From Metaphire vulgaris (Eukaryota; Annelida; Clitellata; Crassiclitellata; Megascolecidae): a stretch of DNA of 64,000 nucleotides. The DNA lies in the NCBI GenBank assembly GCA_018105865.1, contig CM030852.1:13079845-13143844 (forward strand), in the 5' to 3' direction. The position numbers and the translations under genes are program-made. Positions 54,607 through 64,000 of this stretch are shown piece by piece; position 1 is the stretch's first letter, and each line of letters opens with the position of its first letter. A model generated the notes under the pieces. It was not told the origin of the DNA. It worked only from the letters and a program-made list of their open reading frames with translations, and made no database searches.

Positions 54607-54672
<66 letters not shown>
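54607..54672. repeat. (TA)n microsatellite
   Basis: Starts exactly at the right end of the DNA transposon, so it is probably the expanded target site. Confidence 0.95.
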
Positions 54673-54673
<1 letters not shown>

Positions 54674-55159
54674 CGTAGTCCCTGTTCATTTCTGAGCCAA
54701 ATAGTGAAAACATTTTGAAAATCGGTTCACATTTGCCAAAGTTATGGACAAATAGGGCCTATACAGTGGCTCTGTTTTTATTGGCTCACTGTGTATATAT
54801 AATATGACATTATCATAACAACCTGCATTATAGTAGGCCTTAACCAAAGACCTCCGTGTAGCTAATAATGTGAGATCAGATTTGACTAGATTATTATTAT
54901 TTGCAGTAGCATAAAATTGGCAACTACACTTCCCATAATATTTAAAAACTGTTAATTTGTGATAGAAATCGCTTGTTCTGAGTGATAGTTAACCGGATAC
55001 AGTATTAATATCACGAATAACGCATAGACAAGCGGAGAGAAGTAATATTTATCAACTTGATAAAGAGCTCCAATTAGCCATATTTTTAGGAAAGACGCTT
55101 TGCCAATTGTCAATTTAGCAAAGCGTGTAAACCCAGCTATATCCTTATGTAGCTAATAC

Positions 55160-55239
55160 TTAACCCCTTAACTGGGAATTCCGGATATATCCGTCCATTT
55201 TACATTCAGTTACAGTTCAATACACAGTTAAGGGGTTAA
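55160..55239. mobile_element. TTAA-flanked MITE, copy 6 (reverse)
   Basis: TTAACCCCTTAACTGGG...ACACAGTTAAGGGGTTAA with CCGGATATATCCGTCC. Same family as copies 1-5. Confidence 0.88.
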
Positions 55240-55406
55240 CCAGTCGCTAAACGCCATGTCAATATTATTATTCTGCTGATTATGTTCAGATGTGTGCTCA
55301 GCTTAAAATGCCCTCTGAAACCTATAATTAATCAATTGTGCCTTCCACCTAACACCCAATAGCTAGTTTGACGATATTTGTTTTATTTGTGATGATAACT
55401 GGGGAG

Positions 55407-55573
55407 CAGTGGCGGCTCCACCGTGCCCCCCCCTATTGAGAGCCTGCCCCTCCAGTGGCCCTCCAGTTGGGACCCTATACTTAATGCTACATACATTAAA
55501 CAACAAATGGTTGGCCCCCATGATTAGAAGTTGCCCCAACGCCCCCACTTGCCAAATCCTAGAGCCGCCACTG
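55407..55573. mobile_element. hAT-type MITE, CAGTGGCGGCTC family copy 5
   Basis: Shorter copy (167 bp) with perfect 8-bp CTGGGGAG (55399-55406, 55574-55581). Confidence 0.96.
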
Positions 55574-55763
55574 CTGGGGAGTTCGCGTTATACATTGTGT
55601 CCGGACAAAAAAAGTACGCCGACTCTGATTTCAACATAGCTTTAGAAAACTTGGCCCATCTCGATCAAATATTTTTGGTTCATGTGGGACTGAATTCGAA
55701 ATCGTCGGATATAGACGCACACCCTTGTGTGTTCGCGCATATGATGTTGCTCAAACTGCCGTT

Positions 55764-56043
55764 CAGAGGCGGAGCGAGGGTATGCGGCGCCCGGGGACAA
55801 AGTGCACACCGTTGGCGCCCTAACATTGGTGACGAGCAAAAAAAGGTCGTCACATCGTTTTCGACGCCCCTCAGCTCTTACGACGCCCCTCTCCATTTAG
55901 TTCTGACGAGCAAAAAAAGGTCATCGCACCTGTTTCTTCTTCTTTACTGTGCGTTTCACTTACCCAAATACCCGATTTTGGCGCCCCCTCACCTCGGCAC
56001 CCGGGGACATATGTACCCCCCTGCCCCCCTCGGTCCGCCTCTG
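55764..56043. mobile_element. hAT-type MITE ('CAGAGGCGGAGCG'), 280 bp, nested in mariner
   Basis: Ends CAGAGGCGGAGCGAGGG and CCCTCGGTCCGCCTCTG with perfect 8-bp CTGCCGTT (55756-55763, 56044-56051). Contains GACGAGCAAAAAAAGGTC twice. Confidence 0.95.
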
Positions 56044-56218
56044 CTGCCGTTGAATTACTCTGAACAAGAAGACTCGTGCTTTCATACGACCAAACTGTGG
56101 CCATCAAACTCACCAGATTAGAACCCGGTGGATTACTCTGTGTGGGGTATTCTACAAGAAAGGGTGCACCGGTCACGCTTTTACAATCTGAAAGAAATGA
56201 AGCAGAGATTGGGTGACT

Positions 56219-56345
56219 GTTGAGTGAGTGAGTGAGTGAGTGAGTGAGTGAGTGAATGAGTGAGAGAGAGTGAGTGAGTGAGTGAGTGAGTGAGTGAGTG
56301 AGTGAGTGAGTGAGTGAGTGAGTGAGTGAGTGGTGAGTGAGTGAG
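56219..56345. repeat. (GAGT)n microsatellite
   Basis: About 30 GAGT units inside the mariner remnant. Confidence 0.96.
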
Positions 56346-56789
56346 TGGGCACAGCTCGATCACACCGTCATTGCAGCAGAGGACATCTGAAATCATGTGT
56401 CAATTCTGGCCGTGGACATTTTGAATATTCGTTGCAAACTTTTTTCAGACAATGTTTGCGTCTATCTGAGGCCGAATAATTCCTGTTTCAAAAAGCAAAT
56501 TTTTGTGGAAATCGGCCAAGTTTTCTTAAAGATATAGTGAAAAGAAAGTTGGCATGCATTTTATCCGGGCACGGTGTATAGGAGTTATTGTGACATATAA
56601 CTGCGCCAAAATGCCTAAGTGTTCTGCACTGCGTGATCTAATCCATAGGTTATAGAGCAATTTCTTTTTAATGGATGTTGTGGGTCGAGCGGTTTTTCTC
56701 ACATTGCAAATTTTAGTCCATACCAATTGAATCAATTGTATGACGAACAATTGAGAAATAAAGGTGAGCGAAAAATGTTTAATAATAAT

Positions 56790-57001
56790 AATTATTATTA
56801 ATATATATATATATTATATACACATTATATAATATATATACAATTATTATTATTATTAGGCCTATTAGTAGTGGTAATAATAATAATAACAATAATAATA
56901 ATAGCAGTAGTAGTAGAAGTAGTAGCAGTATTTGTAATACTAATACAAATTATAACACTGCAAATAATAGTAGCAGTAGTAGTTGTTGCTGTAGAAGTAG
57001 T

Positions 57002-57073
<72 letters not shown>
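56790..57073. repeat. AT/ATT/AGT microsatellite; target of the LTR element
   Basis: Mixed TA, AAT, AGT and a final (ATT)n block that abuts the 5' LTR; the same (ATT)n continues after the 3' LTR at 61457. Confidence 0.93.
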
Positions 57074-57074
<1 letters not shown>

Positions 57075-57481
57075 GAGCCGAACCTGGTTTGCCCCGGTCA
57101 CTAGAGGGCGAGACCCAGTCATTTCACCCACGGTCGCTAGATGGCGACGCGTGGGTATAAAAGCTAAGGCACGGCCATTTCCCTCCCTTCGTTCTTTTAC
57201 GATCGGCCGGCTTGGATTATTAGGGTTGCTACGCGGCGGGGCACGAAAGGCTATTTGGAATAATGTCTGTTTAGTAGTTATTGAGTCGCTATTTAAGGCT
57301 GTTTTGGAATAAACAACGCATATTGGAAACGTATCATCGAAACGGCGTTCGTGTTATAAATCGTCGACATACCTAGAGCTTAAAGTCCTCACCTTCTAAG
57401 GCACGAGGCCGAACCACGACGCGGGACGCTTTCGCCATCCTGGGGTGCAAAGGGGGGACGTTAACCCCCCCTATCGTTTCA
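57074..57481 (+). repeat. 5' LTR, 408 bp
   Basis: Begins TGAGCCGAACCTGG and ends CCTATCGTTTCA. Holds a TATA box (TATAAAAG at 57156) and AATAAA at 57308, giving a U3-R-U5 order. Compared with the 3' LTR only about four single-base indels are seen, and no clear substitutions. Confidence 0.93.
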
Positions 57482-57482
57482 C

Positions 57483-57500
57483 TGGTACCAGAACCGGGTG
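57483..57500 (+). promoter_or_regulatory. tRNA primer-binding site
   Basis: TGGTACCAGAACCGGG starts one base after the 5' LTR. TGG is the complement of the universal tRNA CCA end; the tRNA species is not assigned. Confidence 0.75.
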
Positions 57501-57840
57501 AGTCTTTGTATGTCGGTCGATTTTGTGTTTTTGGATAGTTTTTAGATTTTTGATTGCGAACGAACGGCCGTTTTCTGGAGTTTTCCAGCGCGTGCGTTCA
57601 ACCGGCGCCATTTTGTGTCTTTGTGGAGCGAGCTCGTGCTAGCCGCCGCCATTTCGTGTCGTTTCTATACGAACGCGTTTGCGTTCCGACCGGGTTCTTT
57701 GTGTGTCTTGAACACGTGAGCCGCCGTACGAGCGCCATTTTTTGCCGTTGAGCGGGCACGAGGCCAACGGACGGCAGTTTTTGATCGAAAAGCGCGCGAA
57801 ACTTTAGATCTGTCGCGCAGCGCAGCGCTTAATTAAAAAG

Positions 57841-59406
57841 ATGGACAGAGCCGATAGAGACGTGGAGGTGCGCTTCGAAGGGCAGCAAGTCTTTTACCGT
57901 TACGTGGACCGTCGCAGTCCAGACACAGACGAGGGGTATTCGTCTGCGGGTGCGCAGCGGCGGCAGCGATTGAGTGAATACGATGCCGCCGTGGGAGGTG
58001 ACTCCCCTGATTTTCGATCGAGCCACGTTGACCAAGATCGACATTGTTTTAGACAGACTGATGCGCAGTGTGCGGCCGAGCGTGTCACTGATGCACGGCG
58101 GTTCAGCGAATTTTCTGCAGACGCACGAATGCGCAAGGAAATTTTCGACCGCGGTATACAGAGTAATTGTGGACGATCTCGCGAGCGAGTGACTGAAAAT
58201 GACGATGCTCGGACGCGAAATGTGGCTGTCGATCACGAAATGCGAAATAATACGCGGCCGTTGCGCGATTTTTCTGAAAGCACCGCAGATTTGCGGCAGC
58301 CTTGCGATTTTTCTACCGACGCCGTCGATATATGGGCGCACAAAAAAAGTCAGACGCGACAGAATTACGATTGGCCGGACGACTCTGACATCGTCGAAAC
58401 GCGTTACAGAATTCGTACACGTGAAACCGGCGTTCAAACCGAAAACCCATCTGGCGATCTGATGGTAAACGATAAATTAGAGGAAATTCTTAAAACGTTG
58501 AAGTATCAAGAAGCCAGACAACGATGTATGGAAGGCCGTGTTGACAATTTAGCGGCGGTAGTGTTATCTTCGTCGCGCGACGGTGCAACGCCCTCTAGCG
58601 ACCATGCGACTTTCGAAAACCGATCATATTCTGCGCAGCGATCGCCGGTTAGATTTAATGATCGGGAAACGCGCCGCGAGTTGAGACGAACTACACCTTA
58701 CAAGTTCGAGACCGAAAGTCGAGTTAGCGGTATCAGGTCTTGGCGGGAAAATTTTGGATTTGAACCAAGTGACCGGCGTTGCTTTAACTGCCTATCAGCT
58801 TTTCACTCTGTTAAAGACTGTGCGATTAGGCGCAGGCCTAAGAAGAGGAATTTTGCGGCACCGAACTTTAACCAGAATACAGCCAGTAATAACAACAGAA
58901 ATTTCGGGAGTCGATCCCGGTTTAACCCAGTCGGAGGGGACAGAAACCGTTGGGCGGGCCAGATTCGAACGATCGAGCCCCTCTCTCAGGCAGCTAGGAT
59001 TTCTAAAAGGCCAGTGGAAAACTTGGTCGGCTTGCAGTACGCCGGCTGCAGCACGAGTAATAAACCGATTGGACCTGAGATTCTGTTGGCTCAGTCGGCT
59101 AGCGTTACCCGCGAGACTTTAGGTTCGAACAACAGATCTGTTGTATCTGAGAGACACGCTGACCCTATTAAAAGGACAAGGGAAACTTCCACGCCAGTAC
59201 TGAAGCGAGTTGGAAGTATTTATTCTGTCGCGAGAGGGAGAGCTGGGGGTGACACGCCCTTTGACTATTCAGTTGAGCGCAGTACAGCCATTAAACCTCG
59301 ACGCCGCAGACAACGGCAGATGGCAGTAAGAAACAGACTCGCTTACAGAAGGCACTCAGTCGATCTACGCATTCAAACTCTTCTGAGTCCGAATTTTGGA
59401 ATTTAA
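57841..59406 (+). CDS. Gag-like protein of the LTR element, 521 residues
   Basis: The only long ORF of the element, starting 360 bp after the 5' LTR. It is highly charged and probably largely disordered in its N-terminal 300 residues. A single CCHC zinc knuckle (C-x2-C-x4-H-x4-C) lies at residues 314-327, followed by a basic stretch (RRRPKKR), as in nucleocapsids of retrotransposon Gag. A clear capsid-fold region was not recognised. No fused protease or polymerase follows the stop. The frame is intact. Confidence 0.85.
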   Translation: MDRADRDVEVRFEGQQVFYRYVDRRSPDTDEGYSSAGAQRRQRLSEYDAAVGGDSPDFRSSHVDQDRHCFRQTDAQCAAERVTDARRFSEFSADARMRKEIFDRGIQSNCGRSRERVTENDDARTRNVAVDHEMRNNTRPLRDFSESTADLRQPCDFSTDAVDIWAHKKSQTRQNYDWPDDSDIVETRYRIRTRETGVQTENPSGDLMVNDKLEEILKTLKYQEARQRCMEGRVDNLAAVVLSSSRDGATPSSDHATFENRSYSAQRSPVRFNDRETRRELRRTTPYKFETESRVSGIRSWRENFGFEPSDRRCFNCLSAFHSVKDCAIRRRPKKRNFAAPNFNQNTASNNNRNFGSRSRFNPVGGDRNRWAGQIRTIEPLSQAARISKRPVENLVGLQYAGCSTSNKPIGPEILLAQSASVTRETLGSNNRSVVSERHADPIKRTRETSTPVLKRVGSIYSVARGRAGGDTPFDYSVERSTAIKPRRRRQRQMAVRNRLAYRRHSVDLRIQTLLSPNFGI

Positions 59407-59469
59407 AACGTCCTGTAGGCCCATTTAAATATTGTAAATTTACGGGGGATGATGAAGTTAGAGGGGGAC

Positions 59470-61030
59470 AAGGTAGAAATTTTGGGTGGAAAGAAGATAT
59501 GTATCAACCTATTTTGACCTGAATTCAAATACGCAGCCAGATTTGTTTAGAATTGATTTTAGCGTGTAGATCGTAGTTTGAACATGATTTTCAATTATGA
59601 TTGTTATTAGCCTGTTTATTATTATAAACGTTATCATTATTATCATGACTATCATCACCGCCACGAAAATTATTATTATTATTGTCTTGCTTATTATTGC
59701 AGTTACTCTGATAATTGTTATTACCCTTATTATTATGTTTATTATCATCATTGTCGTCATTATTATGCCTATTATTGCATTTACTATGATTAAATTTATG
59801 CTCATTATATTTGGTCATCAGTATCATGATTTGCATTTATTACGCGAATGCACTGTGCAGTGGCAGCAGTAAGGGCAGCCTGCCATTGCATTTAAATATT
59901 ATTATCATGTTTATAATTACAATGCACATTTACTATGATTGAGATTATGATTCCTGTGGTCTATCCTCGGTACCATGATAACTGTTGTCGCCATTATTAT
60001 TATCAGCACTGTTTATTAGGCTATAGCATTTAGGCCTAGGCCTGTATAATTATCACTGCAAATATTATCAGTTAATGTCGCCATTTTGATTATCATGTTG
60101 TTATATTATGTCGTTTATCATGAGCAATATTTAATGTATATGAGGCTGGGCACAACTTGAGACAATCGGATTAAGATCTCGACCATTCAAAGGAGATGGT
60201 CCCCCATTCTGACGTCACTCAGACGGCATGAGCACGGCGAACAATGCTCAAGTCGCCGGAAATACGGCGCTGTCGACTTACCACTGTGTCACTATCACTG
60301 TGTCCAATCCTATCACGATTGCACGATGTCGGGTCGCCTAAAAAATGGCGGCAGTCGAACTATGATGTCACGTAAGCGACGTGAATCTACAGGTGGCGCT
60401 TGACCGCTTGGGGTCGCTACCTAACCGACCTACTGTCGCTGACGTCACCTTCGCCGACTCTCGAGTCACTCCCTGCAGTCGCGACGTCATACTGTCGAGG
60501 GGAAGGAACTTTCCACTACGCCCACAAGAGCAGACTCACTCCTCCCACCATTCTGTCGACGGCTATCGCTGAAGCTGCCGTGGATTATTTCTGTGTCTAT
60601 TTGGCCGAACTCCCGGGCCGTAGACGTTGTCCGAGGCGCCGACCGGCGCAGCCACGAAGGACATAAACGTTCTCAGACCCTTCGAACTCTGTTACCCCCA
60701 AACAGAGACAGACATCTCCTTTTGTGACCCGAAATAAACTCAGTTAACGTTTTAGACCCCCATATATATAGATTAGCGATTGAAACATGTGTTCCCGGAC
60801 AGCATTTGAGCTGCTGTTGTCTTTTAGAGTTAGTTAATCGTTTGATTGTCCACTTGTAATGATCGAAACGTCTGTTTATTTCGTTTAGATTTAGGTTATG
60901 TTTGATTATAATGTTTAGGCATATGTTTTATTCACAGACGGTATATCCATTGCATAGTTCGCCATTGCAAATGCATTTTTATTGACCCTCCTGCCCCGTG
61001 GGTGGTACATTACTCGTCACGGGGACGTGA
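59470..61030. other. Internal non-coding part of the LTR element
   Basis: AT-rich with many ATT/ATC triplets to about 60130, then a GC-richer stretch (60150-60730). No polymerase motif such as YxDD or an integrase zinc site could be read in any frame. ORFs here are short and compositional. Confidence 0.7.
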
Positions 61031-61050
61031 CGCTTGTGGGGGGAGGGCTG
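61031..61050 (+). promoter_or_regulatory. Polypurine tract
   Basis: GTGGGGGGAGGG directly before the 3' LTR; expected primer for plus-strand DNA synthesis. Confidence 0.75.
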
Positions 61051-61456
61051 TGAGCCGAACCTGGTTTGCCCCCGGTCACTGAGGGCGAGACCAGTCATTT
61101 CACCCACGGTCGCTAGATGGCGACGCGTGGGTATAAAAGCTAAGGCACGGCCATTTCCCTCCCTTCGTTCTTTTACGATCGGCCGGCTTGGATTATTAGG
61201 GTTGCTACGCGGCGGGGCACGAAAGGCTATTTGGAATAATGTCTGTTTAGTAGTTATTGAGTCGCTATTTAAGGCTGTTTTGGAATAAACAACGCATATT
61301 GGAAACGTATCATCGAAACGGCGTTCGTGTTATAAATCGTCGACATACCTAGAGCTTAAAGTCCTCACCTTCTAAGGCACGAGGCCGAACCACGACGCGG
61401 GACGCTTTCGCCATCCTGGGGTGCAAAGGGGGGACGTTAACCCCCCTATCGTTTCA
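61051..61456 (+). repeat. 3' LTR, 406 bp
   Basis: Same sequence as 57074-57481 except for homopolymer-length differences and one deleted base in CACT(A)GAGGG. Ends 320-400 bp upstream of the Mab-21-type ORF. Confidence 0.93.
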
Positions 61457-61775
61457 TTATTATTATTGCTGTTGTAGGAGTAATCGTTTGCAAACGATTA
61501 TTTATAATATAGGCTATTAACTTCAAGCGGATGAAGTACTTAGTACAGAAAGCAGGATAGATGTCGGTTCTTTACCGTTTCTGTTTGGGATGTATGCCCT
61601 GATCTTTATCGTTATCTTACTCGACGACTTCTATAGCGCCGTACACACGACGAAGGCCGAAGTCAAAGGCTCTGGCATTTGTAATTGACTATGCTTCGTG
61701 ACACTCAGTTTGCGTTCACAATACAATTCTGCAGCCGTCAGTTTCTGACAACTCCACTTTTACTTTTAAGACGTT

Positions 61776-64000
61776 ATGGTTTTAGTTTTTGGTCCGCGCA
61801 GTCTACTACTGCTCAAGCGCCAAATGGGCGTCGTCAACGAAGAAGAAGAAGAATTAACGATGACAGACGATTATCGCGCCTTCCTCGATCACCAACTCAC
61901 GTCGAGATTAAGAGTTCATGGTTCATTCTTCACAGGCAGCGTCGTCGAACTCCCGTTCGTTTACTACATCAGAAGCATTACAGACGTCGATCAGATGAAC
62001 TTTGCACAGGACAGATGTGCCATCGCAGAAGATTGCATTCCTCCGAGCACTTTCAACGAAATCGTTTACATAATTGAGCCAATTCCAAACTATCCAGGAT
62101 ATGTTCGATTGCGATACAAAAACGAATACGTGAATAGGAATGATGTTGTTGACGGAATTTTACCGGTAAAAGGACCGTCAAATCCGGCAAGACTACTAAT
62201 GGACACGCAGACAAAAGTTTCTGCTGAATATCTGGAAAGGTATGGTATACAGAATGAAATTTACGCCGATGTTGTAAATTGTATATTTGTCCCATATTGG
62301 CCAAAGGAGGCCAACGAGTGGGCAACAAGGAAAAGATTTCGTGGATGGCCGCCTGCAAAGATCATTGACAAAATAGTAGGCGGCGGGTGTCATGTTGTTG
62401 CAAAGTCACATGACGATTTCGCCAGAGATGATGAAATGTTTAGATTTTCCTTTTCACGAGCAGAACTCATTTTGATAAATTCCTGGAATCGAATTCAAAA
62501 ATACATCTATCATTTGATTCGTCTGATAAAGATACAGATCGCGAAAACACTGAAACTTGCAGATCGTGAAACGTTTCTCTGCACTTACCATTTCAAAACC
62601 TTAATGCTCTGGGCATGCGAAGAAAAACCGCACGAGTTCTGGCATAAAGGCAACGTGGAGTCCTCAGTCCGAGAATTACTCCTAACAATGATCGAATGGC
62701 TAAACGAAAAGCAATGTCTGAATTACTTTCTGCCCGCACAGAACATCCTTGATTATGTACACAAGAAACCGCTTGACTTCGAGAATGAGATTGACCTGCT
62801 GCTGAGGGTATCGGGAAATATCGAGTGCCATATGGCAAAGTCACCGATCATTCGGGCAGAATCGAATATCTTTTTCCCGATCAGAAACAGGCTTATGTTG
62901 ATTCTGGAGTTGCTTCTTACGCGAACTACAAGTTACGTGACACCTTTAGAGCATGAAATCGCCAAAAGTAACCACATCGGAAGGTCAGTCTTTTCCAAAT
63001 TGGCGGAAAAAGAATTCGTTAAATTATTTGCTGGAATCAAGCAACTTGTCTACAGTCTCAGTTCGTCTTGCAAGCCCGAGCATAGAGATCGCCATAGGTT
63101 CAGGGCTCTGGAGTATTTGAAGGAGGCGTCAACTGACGACCAGACTGGGTCGATGTTATGGGGTCTGTCCATGGAAACTATTGGTGACTTTCTTGTAGAC
63201 ACGGTATTGAAAAGAAATGCTGTCAGCGATACTGAAAATGTTTTCTGTTCTTCGGCTGTTGTGCTAAGAAATGGCTTAAAGAACTTATTTAATCACGTTG
63301 TTTCAAACGGCGGTCAGCCATTATGTGCTAAGCCATTGAACACAAGGAAAGCCAGACACATGAATCAAAATTCTGTCAATGACGCACTTCAGGAAACAAC
63401 GCAAAACTGTGAGACTGATCAACTGTCATTGAGACAATGTTTGAGTCTGTTGCACAGTGTCTTCGATAGACTTCCAAAGACGTCTTTCTTTGTCAGTTGC
63501 GCCTACCTGGCTAATTACTACTACGCTGTCTGTAACGACCACGACGCAGCCATGCAAGTATGCAAACCAGTACTGAAGAAGTATTTTGACGAGCGCAAAA
63601 ACTCGGGTCTTCTCAGTCGCTTTTACGAGCTGCTATGTCCTGTCGTTCTGAACAGCAAACTGAGTGTTCTGTTTGATCGACCCATTCAGATTGTTTTCGG
63701 ATTTCTAGTTCTAGCCGCCTTCCAGAATTCTGTAGGAAATAAAGCAGCCGCGACGGCCAAAGCAAATCCAGACGGTTCATCATCCTCTTACCGTGGCGTG
63801 CATTGCAAAGAATGTTTCATGGCGCCTTCGGTGCACGTTCTGTCGGCAGATTTCATCGAATACGTACAATATCGATGTGAGGTAAAAGTTCTCTGTAGAG
63901 TAAGTAAACGGGCTGGAAAAGAGCACGAGTCACATCAGCGACCGCTATATAACGATTACAGAAAATCGTCGTTTCTTTGCGCTGCAGTAAAGATTAGTGC
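61776..64000 (+). CDS. Mab-21/cGAS-like nucleotidyltransferase-fold protein, partial (runs off right edge)
   Basis: Open from the ATG at 61776 to the window end, at least 741 codons with no stop. Alternative in-frame ATGs lie at 61824 and 61860; the last is nearest to the conserved start. The N-terminal core has GSFFTGSVVELP (residues 49-60) and TDVDQM (69-74), which fits the GS...[DE]h[DE] metal-binding signature of the nucleotidyltransferase fold. Then come PSNPARLL, a WP..A.EW segment and the helical Mab-21 region: FRFSFSRAELILINSW, LCTYHFKTLMLWACEEKP, NYFLPAQNILDYV. After about residue 340 follows a long C-terminal extension without a recognised domain. This layout is that of large intron-poor Mab-21-domain proteins expanded in marine invertebrates, some of which are cGAS-like innate sensors. 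Whether this one makes a cyclic dinucleotide is unknown. The gene starts just beyond an LTR insertion. Confidence 0.85.
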   Translation, partial: MVLVFGPRSLLLLKRQMGVVNEEEEELTMTDDYRAFLDHQLTSRLRVHGSFFTGSVVELPFVYYIRSITDVDQMNFAQDRCAIAEDCIPPSTFNEIVYIIEPIPNYPGYVRLRYKNEYVNRNDVVDGILPVKGPSNPARLLMDTQTKVSAEYLERYGIQNEIYADVVNCIFVPYWPKEANEWATRKRFRGWPPAKIIDKIVGGGCHVVAKSHDDFARDDEMFRFSFSRAELILINSWNRIQKYIYHLIRLIKIQIAKTLKLADRETFLCTYHFKTLMLWACEEKPHEFWHKGNVESSVRELLLTMIEWLNEKQCLNYFLPAQNILDYVHKKPLDFENEIDLLLRVSGNIECHMAKSPIIRAESNIFFPIRNRLMLILELLLTRTTSYVTPLEHEIAKSNHIGRSVFSKLAEKEFVKLFAGIKQLVYSLSSSCKPEHRDRHRFRALEYLKEASTDDQTGSMLWGLSMETIGDFLVDTVLKRNAVSDTENVFCSSAVVLRNGLKNLFNHVVSNGGQPLCAKPLNTRKARHMNQNSVNDALQETTQNCETDQLSLRQCLSLLHSVFDRLPKTSFFVSCAYLANYYYAVCNDHDAAMQVCKPVLKKYFDERKNSGLLSRFYELLCPVVLNSKLSVLFDRPIQIVFGFLVLAAFQNSVGNKAAATAKANPDGSSSSYRGVHCKECFMAPSVHVLSADFIEYVQYRCEVKVLCRVSKRAGKEHESHQRPLYNDYRKSSFLCAAVKIS

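Larger units (their letters stand above)
55582..56450 (+). pseudogene. Mariner-type transposase remnant, interrupted by a MITE
   Basis: Peptide reads KLWPSNSPD, stop, NPVDYSVWGILQERVHR, LKEMKQRLGD and later LDHTVIAAEDI: the C-terminal half of a Tc1/mariner transposase, with the usual SPDLNP motif broken by a TAG at the leucine. A 280-bp MITE (55764-56043) and a (GAGT)n expansion (56219-56345) are inserted in it. Confidence 0.82.
57074..61456 (+). mobile_element. Young LTR retrotransposon, gag-only (non-autonomous)
   Basis: 4.4 kb with two near-identical LTRs (57074-57481 and 61051-61456), TG...CA ends, a primer-binding site, a polypurine tract, and one long ORF with a zinc knuckle. Inserted in (ATT)n; TTAT may be the target duplication, but the repeat makes it ambiguous. 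No reverse transcriptase, protease or integrase is readable between 59407 and 61030, which is AT-rich then GC-richer and non-coding, so the element must depend on enzymes from elsewhere. Confidence 0.9.

Noticed and set aside
57841..59406. Host gene rather than Gag
   Set aside because: The ORF lies between paired LTRs with primer-binding site and polypurine tract and carries a retroelement zinc knuckle, so a transposon gene is the simpler reading.

Overview
This is a window of animal nuclear DNA. Genes are split by GT-AG introns, products are metazoan (netrin, noggin, FTSJ1-type tRNA methyltransferase, Mab-21/cGAS-like protein, an immunoglobulin-domain protein), and the intergenic and intronic DNA is packed with microsatellites and DNA-transposon relics. 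Single-exon noggin, 5S/tRNA chimeric SINE remnants and a large Mab-21-type gene fit a marine non-vertebrate, most likely a deuterostome. The species cannot be decided from the sequence.

Layout. 1-2.7 kb (minus): 3' part of an Ig-domain gene with a coding 63-bp repeat. 2.7-10.6 kb: simple repeats, LINE 3' ends and nested hAT MITEs. 10.7-19.4 kb (plus): FTSJ1/TRM7-type gene, eight clear exons plus one that is missing or decayed and should carry the catalytic lysine. 23.9-26.3 kb (minus): frameshifted copy of an unrecognised two-exon secreted-protein gene. 28.9-29.8 kb (minus): noggin, intact except for one frameshift. 34.7-37.1 kb (minus): intact paralogue of the unrecognised gene. 39.3-47.4 kb (minus): complete five-exon netrin, 597 codons. 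47.4-57 kb: MITEs, microsatellites, a 2.2-kb dead DNA transposon and a mariner relic. 57.1-61.5 kb: a young LTR retrotransposon with a gag-like ORF but no polymerase. 61.8-64 kb (plus): a long Mab-21-type ORF running off the right edge.

The genes do not form a pathway or operon. Netrin and noggin are both secreted developmental signals (axon guidance; BMP antagonism) on the same strand 9.5 kb apart, with the unrecognised secreted-protein paralogues on either side of noggin. Twenty or so short elements have recognisable 8-bp target duplications, so most of the spacer DNA can be explained as hAT-type MITEs. A second set has TTAA or TA targets. The two LTRs of the young retroelement differ only by single-base indels, so some frameshifts seen in genes here (noggin especially) may be sequencing errors rather than mutations.
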